From Rhizobium anhuiense (GTDB lineage: Bacteria > Pseudomonadota > Alphaproteobacteria > Rhizobiales > Rhizobiaceae): 64,000 nucleotides of DNA. Below are positions 8,728 through 16,860 of the stretch, in pieces. Made by a program: the position numbers and the translations under genes. The stretch is from NCBI RefSeq assembly GCF_003985145.1, contig NZ_ML133522.1, positions 558,001 through 622,000 of the forward strand. Direction: 5' to 3'. Below the pieces are notes generated by a model, which saw nothing but the letters and a program-made list of their open reading frames with translations, was not told the origin of the DNA and made no database searches. Numbering within the stretch: position 1 is the stretch's first letter; each line of letters opens with the position of its first letter.

Positions 8728-9446
8728 TTGCCCAGATGTGCGCCGCCGTCGACGTGCAGCACCTCCCCGGTTACGCGCGGCGCTTCGGTCAGGAAGATGA
8801 CAGCGTCGACGATCTCCTCGACGTTGGATATGCCTGTTATCGGCGACAGCGTCTTCAGGAAATCCTTCGGATTGTCCTTGTGCAGCGGCGTGTCCACCAC
8901 GCCGGGAGCCACAATGTTGAAGCGAATTTTCTCGTTTGCATATTCCATCGCCAGGTTCTTGGAGATGGCGTTGATGCCGCCCTTGGTCATCATCGACACC
9001 GAGGCGGAGAAGCCGGCGATCGGATGATCGGTCAATGGCGTGGTGATGCTGACGACGCTGCCGCCGGTTTTCTGCGCGAGCATCTGCCTGACGACCAGTT
9101 GGGTCAGGTGGATGAAGCCTTCGAGATTGGTCGAGGACAATTTATTGAAGTCGGCCATTGTGAAATCGACGAACGGCTTGGCTAGGAAAATGCCGGCATT
9201 GTTGACGAGGCCGTCGATCGAGCCGAACCGGTCGATTGCGGTTTTTGCTACCCGCGCTGCGGTTTCGGCATCGCCGATGTCGCCGTCAACGAGCGCCAGC
9301 TTGTCGGAGGCTTGGAACGCCTCTGAGGCGCTGACCTGGCGCGAGGTGGCAACGACATTGTAACCGCGCTCGATGAAGGCGTTGACGAGCCCGGCTCCGA
9401 TACCCTGGGAGGCGCCCGTGACGATGACTGTTTTTCCCGTAGTCAT
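8721..9446 (-). CDS. SDR-family oxidoreductase lacking the usual catalytic Tyr
   Basis: A 241-residue classical SDR fold: TGASQGIG at residues 10-17 binds NAD(P), VNNAG at 81-85 holds the structural motif, and APGVVDTP closes the active site region. The usual catalytic Tyr of YxxxK is replaced: the segment reads SMMTK at 151-155, and the preceding strand VVSITT has Thr where the catalytic Ser normally sits. It may therefore be a non-catalytic or differently acting SDR. The ATG at 9446 has GGAG at seven bases and is preferred over the one at 9458. It is co-translated with the RidA-like gene and divergent from a LysR gene, which probably regulates it. Confidence 0.85.
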   Translation of the reverse strand: MTTGKTVIVTGASQGIGAGLVNAFIERGYNVVATSRQVSASEAFQASDKLALVDGDIGDAETAARVAKTAIDRFGSIDGLVNNAGIFLAKPFVDFTMADFNKLSSTNLEGFIHLTQLVVRQMLAQKTGGSVVSITTPLTDHPIAGFSASVSMMTKGGINAISKNLAMEYANEKIRFNIVAPGVVDTPLHKDNPKDFLKTLSPITGISNVEEIVDAVIFLTEAPRVTGEVLHVDGGAHLGKW

Positions 9447-9640
9447 GCTGATCTCCATAAACTGGTTCGGGCAACGCGGGCCTTGGCTTTGCGAAGGCGG
9501 GGTCGCTCGAGATGGGGCTGCTGCGAATGCGCCTCCATCGGGTTGTGATTGTTTTCGCAGGGTGAATATGGCGAAAACTCCATTACTCGGTTAGATGGAA
9601 ATATCTGGATTCTCTTTTGCACATATGCAAAAATCCCGGC

Positions 9641-10543
9641 ATGGCCGATCTGAACGACATCGCCGTTTTCGTGAAGGTGGCGCAGTATGGCAGCTTCAGC
9701 CGTGCGGCCCATTCACTTGGCATGCCGGTGTCGACCGTCAGCAGGAAGGTGACGTCGCTGGAGGAGCAACTCGGCGTGACGCTGCTGCAGCGGACGACCC
9801 GCAAGCTGAGCCTCACGGCGCAGGGCAGGGCCTATTTCGATCAGTGCAGTGAACCGCTTGCCCATCTCCTCGACGCCGAGGAGGTGCTGACCGAGACCCA
9901 GAAAAAGCCTGAAGGTCTGCTGAAGATCTCCGTGCCCGTCATTTTTGGACAGGAGGCCTTCTACGAATTCGTCTCGGCCTTCCTGAAGACATATCCGAAG
10001 ATTCAGGTCGATCTCTTCGTCACCAACCTGTTCCTTGATCTGATCGCGGAGAACATTGATCTCGGCATCCGCTTCGGCGATCTCAAGGATTCGACCATCG
10101 TTGCGCAGCGGCTCGGGAAGAGCGTACGCTATCTGGTCGCCGCGCCGGACTACCTGAAGGGCAGGGTGCTTCCCTTAAAGCCCGAAGACCTGAAGGACCA
10201 TCAGTGCGTTCTGCTGAACGGTCGCAACGGCGAAGCGGAATGGCATCTCGTCAGCGGGCGCAAATCGATCGACGTGCATGTATCGGGGCTGGTATCGAGC
10301 CGGGATTTCGATGCGGTGAGCGCCTTCACCTATCGCGGACACGGGATCGGGTTGTTGCCTTCGACCTATTGCGACGAGCAGATCAAAAGCGGCGAGCTTA
10401 TCCGCCTGCTGCCGGACTGGTCGTCCGAAGAAATTTTCGTGCATGCCGTCTATCCCACGCGCCGCTTCCTGCCCTCCCGGTTGCAGGTCTTTCTCGAGGC
10501 GCTGAAAACATGGAAGAGCCCCTTGTGGCTTCCCTTGCATTGA
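9641..10543 (+). CDS. LysR-family transcriptional regulator
   Basis: A 300-residue protein beginning MADLNDIAVFVKVAQYGSF, the typical LysR wing helix-turn-helix, followed by FSRAAHSLGMPVSTVSRKV (recognition helix) and LGVTLLQRTTRKL. The effector domain runs from about residue 90 to the end (LKISVPVIFGQ, LGIRFGDLKDS, RYLVAAPDYL). This is the AaeR/DsdC-like subgroup often annotated as a general LysR. It is divergent from the SDR-RidA operon (start-to-start 194 bp), a common layout in which a LysR protein controls its neighbour. An in-frame TTG at 9617 is less convincing. The ligand is unknown. Confidence 0.9.
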   Translation: MADLNDIAVFVKVAQYGSFSRAAHSLGMPVSTVSRKVTSLEEQLGVTLLQRTTRKLSLTAQGRAYFDQCSEPLAHLLDAEEVLTETQKKPEGLLKISVPVIFGQEAFYEFVSAFLKTYPKIQVDLFVTNLFLDLIAENIDLGIRFGDLKDSTIVAQRLGKSVRYLVAAPDYLKGRVLPLKPEDLKDHQCVLLNGRNGEAEWHLVSGRKSIDVHVSGLVSSRDFDAVSAFTYRGHGIGLLPSTYCDEQIKSGELIRLLPDWSSEEIFVHAVYPTRRFLPSRLQVFLEALKTWKSPLWLPLH

Positions 10544-10656
10544 CGGCTTTCGATTCCATCACCGAAAATTGAAGCTGGGCGCACGGCCGGGCATCCTGCG
10601 TCGGCCAAGCTGTGTTAGAGTTCGCTGGCCTGGATGGTGCGGGGATTGGATTGCCA

Positions 10657-11433
10657 ATGCTGACGACACTTGCGGTGCTTATGGGTCTTTCCGGCCTCGT
10701 CCCGGCCGCGCAGGCGGGGGGAAGCGAGGTCGACGCGACGCTGGTGCTCGCCGTCGACACCTCGCGGTCGATGGATTTCGAGGAGATCGGCATCCAGCGC
10801 GAGGGTTATGTCGAAGCGCTCAAGCACAAGGAATTCATCGACGCGGTGAAGGGCGGGCTGACCGGCCGCATCGCCATCAGCTATTTCGAATGGGCCGGTT
10901 ATGTCGTCCAGGATTCGGTGATCGACTGGCAGGTGATCGAGACGGAAGAGGATGCGATCGCTTTTGCCGACAAGCTCGAAGCCCGGCCGATTGCCACGCA
11001 GCGGCGCACATCGATCTCCACCGCGATCGCCCAGGGCGCCAGCATGATCGTTTCCAGTCCCTTTCAGTCCAGACGACAGGTGATCGATGTCTCCGGCGAC
11101 GGGCCGAACAATTCGGGCAATCCCGTCAGCCCCGCCCGCGACAAGGCGGTGGAAGCAGGCATGATCATCAACGGCCTGGCCATCATGCTGCGACCTTCCG
11201 ATGCGCCCAACGGGCTCGACAAATATTATGCGGACTGCGTGATCGGCGGGCCCGGCGCCTTCGTGCTGCCGGTCCGCAAGATCGAGGATTTTGCCGTTGC
11301 CGTGCGCCGCAAGTTGGTGCTGGAGATCAGCGGCCTTTCCCCGCCGGCGACGGTGCAGAAAACCGCCGGCGGCGAGACGGGTGCCGACTGCCTGATCGGT
11401 GAGAAGCAATGGCGGGACATGTTCGACCGCTGA
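10657..11433 (+). CDS. DUF1194 family von Willebrand A-like protein
   Basis: A 258-residue protein read from ATG at 10657, which gives a signal peptide (hydrophobic core TTLAVLMGLSGLV, cleavage near AQAG). The mature part is a von Willebrand A-like domain: VLAVDTSRSMD carries the DxSxS metal-ion (MIDAS) motif and RRQVIDVSGDGPNN a later acidic motif. This is the DUF1194 family, exported proteins of alphaproteobacteria without an assigned role. An upstream ATG at 10612 would add 15 residues with no better signal. It stands alone between a LysR gene and a convergent beta-lactamase gene. Predicted to be periplasmic; function unknown. Confidence 0.85.
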   Translation: MLTTLAVLMGLSGLVPAAQAGGSEVDATLVLAVDTSRSMDFEEIGIQREGYVEALKHKEFIDAVKGGLTGRIAISYFEWAGYVVQDSVIDWQVIETEEDAIAFADKLEARPIATQRRTSISTAIAQGASMIVSSPFQSRRQVIDVSGDGPNNSGNPVSPARDKAVEAGMIINGLAIMLRPSDAPNGLDKYYADCVIGGPGAFVLPVRKIEDFAVAVRRKLVLEISGLSPPATVQKTAGGETGADCLIGEKQWRDMFDR

Positions 11434-11482
11434 TGCCAGAACCGGATGTCGTCCGAAAACCGCGCACACTTTTCGGCATCAT
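11432..11482. repeat. Palindromic intergenic element (half-copy type)
   Basis: TGATGCC at 11432-11438 pairs with GGCATCA at 11475-11481, and CCGAAAA at 11453-11459 with TTTTCGG at 11470-11476. The core (GTC, purine-rich AAAAC, GCGCACAC, TTTT, GGC) resembles the second hairpin of the element at 18211-18315, so both may belong to one dispersed rhizobial family. It lies between convergent genes. Confidence 0.5.
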
Positions 11483-11493
11483 GCTCTACCGGG

Positions 11494-12651
11494 TCAGGGC
11501 GCCGAAATTATATCAGTCAGTATTCGGTAAGCGGCAGAGACGCGATCCTCGTTGGGATAGTTTTTGTTGGCCAGGATGACGATGCCAATCCGCTCTTTCG
11601 GGATGAAGGCCACATAGGCGCCGAAACCATTCGTCGAGCCGGTTTTGTTGATCCATTGATCGTCGCGCGGCTCCGCTGCAGGCGTCAGTTGCTTGACGGG
11701 AATGGTCTTCAGCATCGCGCTGGAATTGTTGTCCATCAACGTCGTCAGCGTGGTGGGATAGGAATACTGCTCCCAAATAAGGTCTTGGGTCATCGCGCCG
11801 ACATCGAAGTATTCCCGATGCGTATTCGTGATCGCCCGCTGGAACGTCTCGTCCAGCTTGACCAGGCCCATGTTCGCGTCGACGAACCGGATCATGTCGC
11901 TCGCTGTCGATTTGACACCATAGGCTTCCGATGAAAGAGATGCCGACGCCATCCGGGCGGGATCGCCGCTCCGCTTGTAGCCTTGGGCATAGTCCGCCAT
12001 TCGCGATTTCGGCACATCGATGAACGTGCTTTTCAATCCAAGGGAGGGAAACAATTTGCCTTCCATCAAAGCGACGAAACCCTCATCCATGCTTTTCGCC
12101 GTTATATATCCAAGCATTCCAATGCTTGGATTGGCGTAAGTTCGATGGGTCCCAGCCTCGTATGAGGGGCGCCAGGTTTTAAAATAGTCGATCAGTTGTT
12201 TTTCGGTTTTGATGTCATCGGGAACCTGCAGCGGAAACCCACCAGCCGTATGCGTGGCCAAATTCATCAGCGCGACTTCGCCGAAAGGCTTTCCCTTCAT
12301 CGACGGAAGATATTTGCTGACCTGATCCGACAGTGAAAGTCGGCCGATCGCTTCCGCGTAGGATGTCAGGGTCACCGTAAATGTTTTGCTGATCGATCCC
12401 AGTTCGAACATGGTGGTCGCAGTGACCGGCCTGCCGGTGTCCTTCGAGACGACACCGTAATTGAAGATGTGGTTCTCGCCGTCGACGGTGATGGCAACGG
12501 CCATGCCGGGGATGCCGTATTTGTCCATGACCGGTTTGATCGCAGCGTCCGAGATGGCTTTGAGCTTCATCTCGTCGGCCGCAAAGCCACTTGTAGAAAC
12601 GCATGTCGAGACCAATGCGGCCGATAGAATTCCTAGCCAGTCACACTTCAT
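11494..12651 (-). CDS. ampC: Class C beta-lactamase (AmpC-type)
   Basis: A 385-residue serine beta-lactamase of class C, the usual length for AmpC. The start at 12651 has AGAGGAT just upstream and gives a signal peptide (LGILSAALVSTCVS, cleavage near GFAA). The three diagnostic motifs are present and correctly ordered: SISK at residues 86-89 (catalytic Ser86), YAN at 172-174 and KTG at 336-338. It would hydrolyse cephalosporins and penicillins in the periplasm. It is divergent from an AmpR-type regulator with 116 bp between starts, the classical inducible ampC arrangement. Resistance of the strain cannot be inferred from sequence alone. Confidence 0.92.
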   Translation of the reverse strand: MKCDWLGILSAALVSTCVSTSGFAADEMKLKAISDAAIKPVMDKYGIPGMAVAITVDGENHIFNYGVVSKDTGRPVTATTMFELGSISKTFTVTLTSYAEAIGRLSLSDQVSKYLPSMKGKPFGEVALMNLATHTAGGFPLQVPDDIKTEKQLIDYFKTWRPSYEAGTHRTYANPSIGMLGYITAKSMDEGFVALMEGKLFPSLGLKSTFIDVPKSRMADYAQGYKRSGDPARMASASLSSEAYGVKSTASDMIRFVDANMGLVKLDETFQRAITNTHREYFDVGAMTQDLIWEQYSYPTTLTTLMDNNSSAMLKTIPVKQLTPAAEPRDDQWINKTGSTNGFGAYVAFIPKERIGIVILANKNYPNEDRVSAAYRILTDIISAP

Positions 12652-12720
12652 TTTTTCATCCTCTGGAAGCAGCTTTCTCAGCGCCAAAGGGCGCATGAGC
12701 ATGGCATTTAGCGGCACTGT

Positions 12721-12734
12721 TTTGTGGCGGCAAA
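12721..12734. promoter_or_regulatory. Candidate LysR/AmpR box in the ampC-ampR intergenic region
   Basis: TTTG and CAAA flank TGGCGG at 12721-12734, an imperfect palindrome with the T-N11-A spacing of LysR boxes, in the 116-bp gap between divergent ampC and ampR. This is a weak, position-based call. Confidence 0.3.
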
Positions 12735-12767
12735 CGATGATATCTCGGAGGAAACACAAGAAAATCT

Positions 12768-13661
12768 ATGGCTAAAATGGTTCGGCAATTCCTTCCTTTG
12801 AATGGCTTGAGGGCCTTTGAAGCTTCGGCGAGACATCTCAGCTTCACCCGCGCCGCGATCGAGCTTTGTGTTACCCAGGCCGCTGTCAGCCAGCAGGTCA
12901 AAAGCCTGGAGAAGCGATTGGGCGTTGCCCTTTTCCAGCGCCTTCCAAGGGGCCTGAAAATCACCGCAGAAGGTGAAGCTCTTTTGCCGACGTTGACCAC
13001 TTCCTTCGATCAAATGGCAATCACGCTGGACAGGATTGAAGCCGGTCAGGTTCGGGAATTGCTGTTTTTGGGCGTCGTCGGAACCTTTGCTGTCGGCTGG
13101 TTATTGCCAAGGCTTCCGGATTTTCAACAGCGTCATCCCTTCATCGACGTGCGCATTTCGACAAACAATAATCGCGTCGACATGGCCGCTGAAGGACTGG
13201 ATCTCGCCATTCGCTTTGGCAGCGGCTCCTGGCACGGCACGGAAGCCTCGCGTCTGTTCGACGCTCCGCTCTCTCCACTCTGCACCCCCAAATTGGCGGA
13301 GCGTTTAAGGTCGCCCGCAGACCTACTCGAGGCGACGCTTTTGCGCAGTTACAGGGCCGACGAGTGGAGCACCTGGTTTGCGGCAGCGGATGTTCCTCCG
13401 GCGGCGCAGGTCAACGCAGGCATCGTTTTCGACTCTTCCGTCGCCATGACGGAGGCGGCGCTGCAAGGATTGGGAATCGCTCTGGCGCCGCCGTCGATGT
13501 TTTCCAGGCACCTGTCGTCAGGGGCTCTAAACCAACCCTTTCCCACGACGATATCATTGGGGAGCTATTGGCTGACCCGACTTCAATCAAGGCCGCCAAC
13601 GGCAGCCATGCTCGCATTTTCCGATTGGATAATGTCGCAGATGTCTTCCACATCTCAATGA
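12768..13661 (+). CDS. ampR: AmpR-type LysR regulator of beta-lactamase
   Basis: A 297-residue LysR protein. It begins with FLPLNGLRAFEASARHLSF, close to the enterobacterial AmpR start, and AAVSQQVKSLEKRLGVALF forms the recognition helix region. The effector domain keeps long AmpR-like stretches such as LGVVGTFAVGWLLPRL, NNNRVDMAAEGLDLAIRFG, WHGTEASRLF and LGSYWLTRLQSR. AmpR binds muropeptides: UDP-MurNAc-pentapeptide makes it a repressor and anhydro-muropeptides an activator of ampC. The divergent ampC supports this. GGAGGA lies 15 bases before the ATG, rather far; an ATG at 12777 is an alternative. Confidence 0.92.
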   Translation: MAKMVRQFLPLNGLRAFEASARHLSFTRAAIELCVTQAAVSQQVKSLEKRLGVALFQRLPRGLKITAEGEALLPTLTTSFDQMAITLDRIEAGQVRELLFLGVVGTFAVGWLLPRLPDFQQRHPFIDVRISTNNNRVDMAAEGLDLAIRFGSGSWHGTEASRLFDAPLSPLCTPKLAERLRSPADLLEATLLRSYRADEWSTWFAAADVPPAAQVNAGIVFDSSVAMTEAALQGLGIALAPPSMFSRHLSSGALNQPFPTTISLGSYWLTRLQSRPPTAAMLAFSDWIMSQMSSTSQ

Positions 13662-13731
13662 GACCTTCTGGCGCGGAGTCGAGGGACCGGACCGCGAAGA
13701 TCCATGTGCCCGCTCTCAGGGAACGGGCTTC

Positions 13732-14100
13732 CTAGGCGACGCAGATGCCCGGCACGGCGACCTTCTGGAAGAGGTGCGGGGAGGCAACGGCCGAGGACGG
13801 GTAGGAGGAGAGCTTTGCCCTGAACTCTGGATGCGAGAATGCCGCCCTGAAGTCGGCGGTCGATTCCCAGACGGCATAGTTGAGATAGGCAGGACTTTCG
13901 CCGATAGCCCGGTGAAGCTGGGTCGAGATGAAGCCCGGCTGGCGTTTCATGAAGGCCGCATCGGCCTGCCAGGCTTCAAGGAAGGCCTGCTCGTCGGCCT
14001 TGTCGAGCGTGAAGAGATTGATGAGGACGATCGCGGAAGCATCGAGCGCGATTTGACGATCGATCGGGAAGGCGGGGTCCATCGGACGCATGAGTGACAT
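13732..14100 (-). CDS. Antibiotic biosynthesis monooxygenase (ABM)-like protein
   Basis: A 122-residue protein with the ferredoxin-like ABM fold: strand VLINLFTLDK, a helix with EQAFLEAWQADAAFMKRQPGF, then LNYAVWESTADFRAAFSHPEF. The family includes small oxygenases and haem-degrading enzymes that act on quinones or other aromatic substrates without a metal; many relatives have unknown substrates. The ATG at 14100 has GGAG at six bases; an earlier ATG at 14112 has none. It is divergent from a MarR-family gene whose product probably controls it. Cytoplasmic, likely a dimer. Confidence 0.75.
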   Translation of the reverse strand: MSLMRPMDPAFPIDRQIALDASAIVLINLFTLDKADEQAFLEAWQADAAFMKRQPGFISTQLHRAIGESPAYLNYAVWESTADFRAAFSHPEFRAKLSSYPSSAVASPHLFQKVAVPGICVA

Positions 14101-14161
14101 GGTCGGCTCCATCTGAATTGGTTACATGATGTCAATCTGGTGATAAGGATACATATTTCCT

Positions 14162-14179
14162 TTGACACCATAATGTCAA
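14162..14179. promoter_or_regulatory. Candidate MarR operator between divergent genes
   Basis: A palindrome with arms TTGACA and TGTCAA around CCATAA lies in the gap between the ABM gene and marR. Read on the minus strand, TTGACA (14179-14174) plus TATGTA (14155-14150) at 18 bases could be the -35 and -10 of the ABM gene, so a repressor bound here would block it. Confidence 0.5.
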
Positions 14180-14198
14180 TATAGGTACATGGTGACAA

Positions 14199-14675
14199 AT
14201 GCAAAGACCTCAGCGAAGCCCGGCTGGAACAGCCTTGACCGACCTCATTCTGGATCTCTTCCGGCTCAACAACCGGATGATCAACGCGGGCGACAAGCTC
14301 GTCGAGGGGCTCGGTCTGACGAGCGCCCGATGGCATGTCCTCGGCACTGTGGCCACGGCAGATCGGCCGCAGCCAGTCGCGTGGCTGGCGCGCGACATGG
14401 GGGCCAACCGCCAGAACGTCCAGCGCATCGTCAACGATCTGGACAAGGAAGGGCTTCTGGCGTTCCAGCCCAATCCGCATCACCGGCGGGCACAGCTCGT
14501 CGTGCTGACGGACAAGGGAAAACAGGCATATGAAACCGCCATGCACCTGCAGGCGCCGTGGGTCGATATGCTCTCCGAAGGGCTTCAGGTCGAGGATCTC
14601 AAAACCACGCACGCCGTCATGAAGGCGCTGCGCAGCAAACTGGAAGGAAATGGAGATGTTGAAGAGCAGGCCTGA
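14199..14675 (+). CDS. MarR-family transcriptional regulator
   Basis: A 158-residue MarR protein. Helix-turn-helix and wing are recognisable: LTSARWHVLGTVATAD, then VAWLARDMGANRQNVQRIV and the wing LAFQPNPHHRRAQLVVLTDKG. MarR dimers repress genes until a phenolic or oxidant ligand binds. It is divergent from the ABM gene and its 3' end overlaps the start of the cytochrome b561 gene, so it may regulate both. The Shine-Dalgarno site is weak. Confidence 0.9.
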   Translation: MQRPQRSPAGTALTDLILDLFRLNNRMINAGDKLVEGLGLTSARWHVLGTVATADRPQPVAWLARDMGANRQNVQRIVNDLDKEGLLAFQPNPHHRRAQLVVLTDKGKQAYETAMHLQAPWVDMLSEGLQVEDLKTTHAVMKALRSKLEGNGDVEEQA

Positions 14676-15189
14676 TCGCTATGGCGCAATAGCGATCTCG
14701 ATCCACTGGCTGAGCGCGGTTCTGATCCTGGCGCTGCTCGGCTCCGGCTTCCGGGCCGCCAACGCCGTGGACGCGGCGACCAAGGCTGGGCTGCTGCGCT
14801 TCCACATTCCGGTGGCGGTCATCGTCCTGCTTCTCACGGCTCTTCGCCTTGTCTGGTGGTGGCGTTTTGATCGCAAGCCTGCGCCGGTTAAGGCATCGCC
14901 TCGCTGGCAGGCGCGCCTCGCGCGCTTTGTCCACGTCGCCTTTTACGTCTTCATTCTCGGCATGGTCGCCAGCGGCATCGGGATGATGATCCTCAGCGGT
15001 GCCGCCCCCGCCGTCTTCGGGACACCCGGCGCCATGCTGCCTGATTTCACTGCCTATCCGCCGCGTGGCCCGCATGGGTTAGGCGCCTTGCTGCTTGTCG
15101 GCCTGCTGGTCTTCCATGCCGGCGCTGCGCTCTTTCACCAACTCGTCCGCGGCGATCACCTGCTGCGGCGGATGTGGTATGGCGGCTGA
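14656..15189 (+). CDS. Cytochrome b561 family protein
   Basis: A 177-residue integral membrane protein with four helices. A His in helix 1 (AISIHWLSAVLIL), another in FHIPVAVIVLLL, one in RFVHVAFYVFIL and one in LVFHAGAALFH provide the four haem-ligand candidates of the b561 family, which moves electrons through the inner membrane, often to periplasmic partners. AAGGA lies seven bases before the ATG at 14656; an in-frame ATG at 14650 is worse spaced. It overlaps the marR 3' end by 20 bases, so the two are co-transcribed. Confidence 0.88.
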   Translation: MLKSRPDRYGAIAISIHWLSAVLILALLGSGFRAANAVDAATKAGLLRFHIPVAVIVLLLTALRLVWWWRFDRKPAPVKASPRWQARLARFVHVAFYVFILGMVASGIGMMILSGAAPAVFGTPGAMLPDFTAYPPRGPHGLGALLLVGLLVFHAGAALFHQLVRGDHLLRRMWYGG

Positions 15190-15329
15190 GGTCGGCTGAC
15201 GAGGCGGCGAGGGTGTCTGAACCGAGAGCCGCTACGAGGAAGGCAGACACGATAAAACGTCTCGGCGCGATGCGTGCCGAGACGCTTGTCAAACGATGTT
15301 GCCGTCTGCGATGACGCTGGAGCCCGTGC

Positions 15330-16019
15330 CTATAGCGGCAACTGCTTGCCGGCCTGTTCGCTGACCATGTATTCGGCGTACCAGTCCGGCCAGCCTTCGT
15401 CGTGCTTGCCGCCGTTTCGCTTCTCGTGTTCGCCGTGGGCGGTTGCCGCGCGGCGCAGTGCTGCCGCAAGCTCGGTGGAAGTCGTGAATTTCGTTTCGTC
15501 GGCGTCGATGCGTCCGGGCAGCCGCGTGGTGACTTCCTGGAACAGCCAGCCGTTGCCGTCCGGATCCTTGAACGAGGCGAAGGAGCGGTAGCTGCGATGT
15601 TCGGGATCGCGGCCGGCGATGCGCAGCCGCCCGAACAGATAGGGCTCGTCCCTGCCGGCATAGACGCCGGCAGCGTCATGAAACACGTCGCTGACCTCGA
15701 CGCCGCGGGCGATCAGATCGCGACGGGCAGCCTCGATATCGGAGACGACCAGGTAGAGTCCCTGGGCGGAACCCGGGGCTGCGGCAGTGACATTCTTGCC
15801 GAAGATGATCGCGCAGCCGGAGCCGGGCGGGGTAAACTGGATCACACGGAAATCGGCGTCATTTGCAAAGTCGGCGTCGAGCCGCCAACCCAAGCCGTCG
15901 TAAAAACGTTTGGCGCGGTCGACATCGGAAACGGGGATGACGACCACCTCGAGCTTGGTGTCGACAGGCTGTGATTTTGGGGTTTGCATGGGGGTTTCGC
16001 TGCGCAGTGCATTGCTCAT
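15330..16019 (-). CDS. VOC/glyoxalase-like protein
   Basis: A 229-residue protein with a vicinal-oxygen-chelate domain in its first half: VVVIPVSDVDRAKRFYDGLGW at residues about 26-46 (read as the usual strand plus helix), GCAIIFGKN, LYLVVSDIEAARRDLIARGVEV, and the closing SFKDPDGNGWLFQEV. The C-terminal 60 residues are outside the domain, rich in charged residues and of unknown role. VOC proteins include glyoxalases, antibiotic-binding proteins and dioxygenases; no metal ligand set is decisive here. ATG at 16019 has GGAG at six bases. It reads away from the tandem repeat and ribH. Confidence 0.82.
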   Translation of the reverse strand: MSNALRSETPMQTPKSQPVDTKLEVVVIPVSDVDRAKRFYDGLGWRLDADFANDADFRVIQFTPPGSGCAIIFGKNVTAAAPGSAQGLYLVVSDIEAARRDLIARGVEVSDVFHDAAGVYAGRDEPYLFGRLRIAGRDPEHRSYRSFASFKDPDGNGWLFQEVTTRLPGRIDADETKFTTSTELAAALRRAATAHGEHEKRNGGKHDEGWPDWYAEYMVSEQAGKQLPL

Positions 16020-16179
16020 CTTCAGCTCCATGGGGTTTGGGATGCGTTAAGAATGGCGATACATGTCAGCGGTCAGTGGACCACAGCGCGGTCGGGCCGT
16101 CGAATCAATTATTCTGTCGGATTTGGCCGGTATTGGCGGATTCCGCTGCGACACAAGGCCTGTTGCTCCGATCCGCGGA

Positions 16180-16246
16180 CGTGTCGTTCCCCACCCTTGG
16201 GCGTGTCGTTCCCCACCCTTGGGCGTGTCGTTTCCGACCCGCGGGG
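16180..16246 (+). repeat. 22-bp tandem repeat, 2 perfect plus 1 degenerate copy
   Basis: The unit CGTGTCGTTCCCCACCCTTG plus GG occurs at 16180-16201 and again identically at 16202-16223; a third copy at 16224-16246 has diverged. It lies in the gap (16020-16345) between the VOC gene and ribH, both on the minus strand. No gene is seen in this gap and no function for the repeat is evident. It is too few and too regular to be CRISPR. Confidence 0.8.
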
Positions 16247-16345
16247 TGGCAAGGTCAGTCGATCCAGTGAGGCGGCGGGTTAGTTCCCGCCGTCTTCGCT
16301 CTTGTGTTGCGGCTCATCGAGCCGCGTTCGGGAAGATGGATCCTA

Positions 16346-16780
16346 CTACGCGGCGAGAGCGGCGCGGGTTTTGCCGATCGTCAGGGCTGCCTTTGCTGCC
16401 TCGCGCCCTTTTTCGATGAAGTGCGCACGGTAGATCTGCTTGTGGTGTTCGGTTTCCTGATACTGATGCGGCGTCAGCGAAACCGACAGCACCGGCACGC
16501 CGGTATCCATGCCGGCGCGCATCAGCCCATCGACGACGGCCTGCGCGACGAATTCGTGGCGGTAAATGCCGCCGTCGACGACGAAGGCGGCGGCAATGAC
16601 GGCGCCATAACGCCCGGTTGCGGCGAGATCGCGCGACAGCAGCGGCATCTCGAATGCGCCGGGAACATCGAACACATCGACCTGCTCGGGCGGAACGAGC
16701 TGATAGAAGCCATCAAGGGCGCGGTCGACGATGTCGGCGTGCCAGCTCGCTTTGACGAAGGCGTAGCGGGTGGGTGTCAT
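16346..16780 (-). CDS. ribH: 6,7-dimethyl-8-ribityllumazine synthase, RibH2 type
   Basis: A 144-residue lumazine synthase, which condenses 5-amino-6-ribitylamino-uracil with dihydroxybutanone phosphate in riboflavin biosynthesis. Motifs in order: FVKASWHADIVDRAL, FDVPGAFEMPLLSRDL, GRYGAVIAAAFVVDGGIYRHEFVA and VLSVSLTPHQYQETEHH. It resembles the Brucella/rhizobial RibH2 decameric paralogue more than the icosahedral enzyme. The start at 16780 is preceded by AGGAG. An FMN riboswitch lies upstream, so FMN should repress it. No other rib gene is adjacent. Confidence 0.95.
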   Translation of the reverse strand: MTPTRYAFVKASWHADIVDRALDGFYQLVPPEQVDVFDVPGAFEMPLLSRDLAATGRYGAVIAAAFVVDGGIYRHEFVAQAVVDGLMRAGMDTGVPVLSVSLTPHQYQETEHHKQIYRAHFIEKGREAAKAALTIGKTRAALAA

Positions 16781-16827
16781 GGTAATCTCCTTTGGCGAAC
16801 AGACACATCACCCAAGGCGATCACGAA

Positions 16828-16859
16828 CGTTCCCGACAGCCGCAAGGGCGGCAGGAACG
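16828..16859 (-). promoter_or_regulatory. Hairpin downstream of FMN aptamer (expression platform)
   Basis: CGTTCC and GGGAACG arms with inner TGCCGC and GCGGC form a strong stem 3' of the aptamer on the minus strand, before the ribH Shine-Dalgarno. There is no T-run, so this is more likely to act by antiterminator or structural switching than as a simple terminator. A second ACGTTC copy nearby could pair with the GAACGT region and give an alternative fold. Confidence 0.5.
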
Positions 16860-16860
16860 C

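Noticed and set aside
16180..16246. CRISPR array
   Set aside because: The units are directly tandem with no spacers and too few copies; no cas gene is present.
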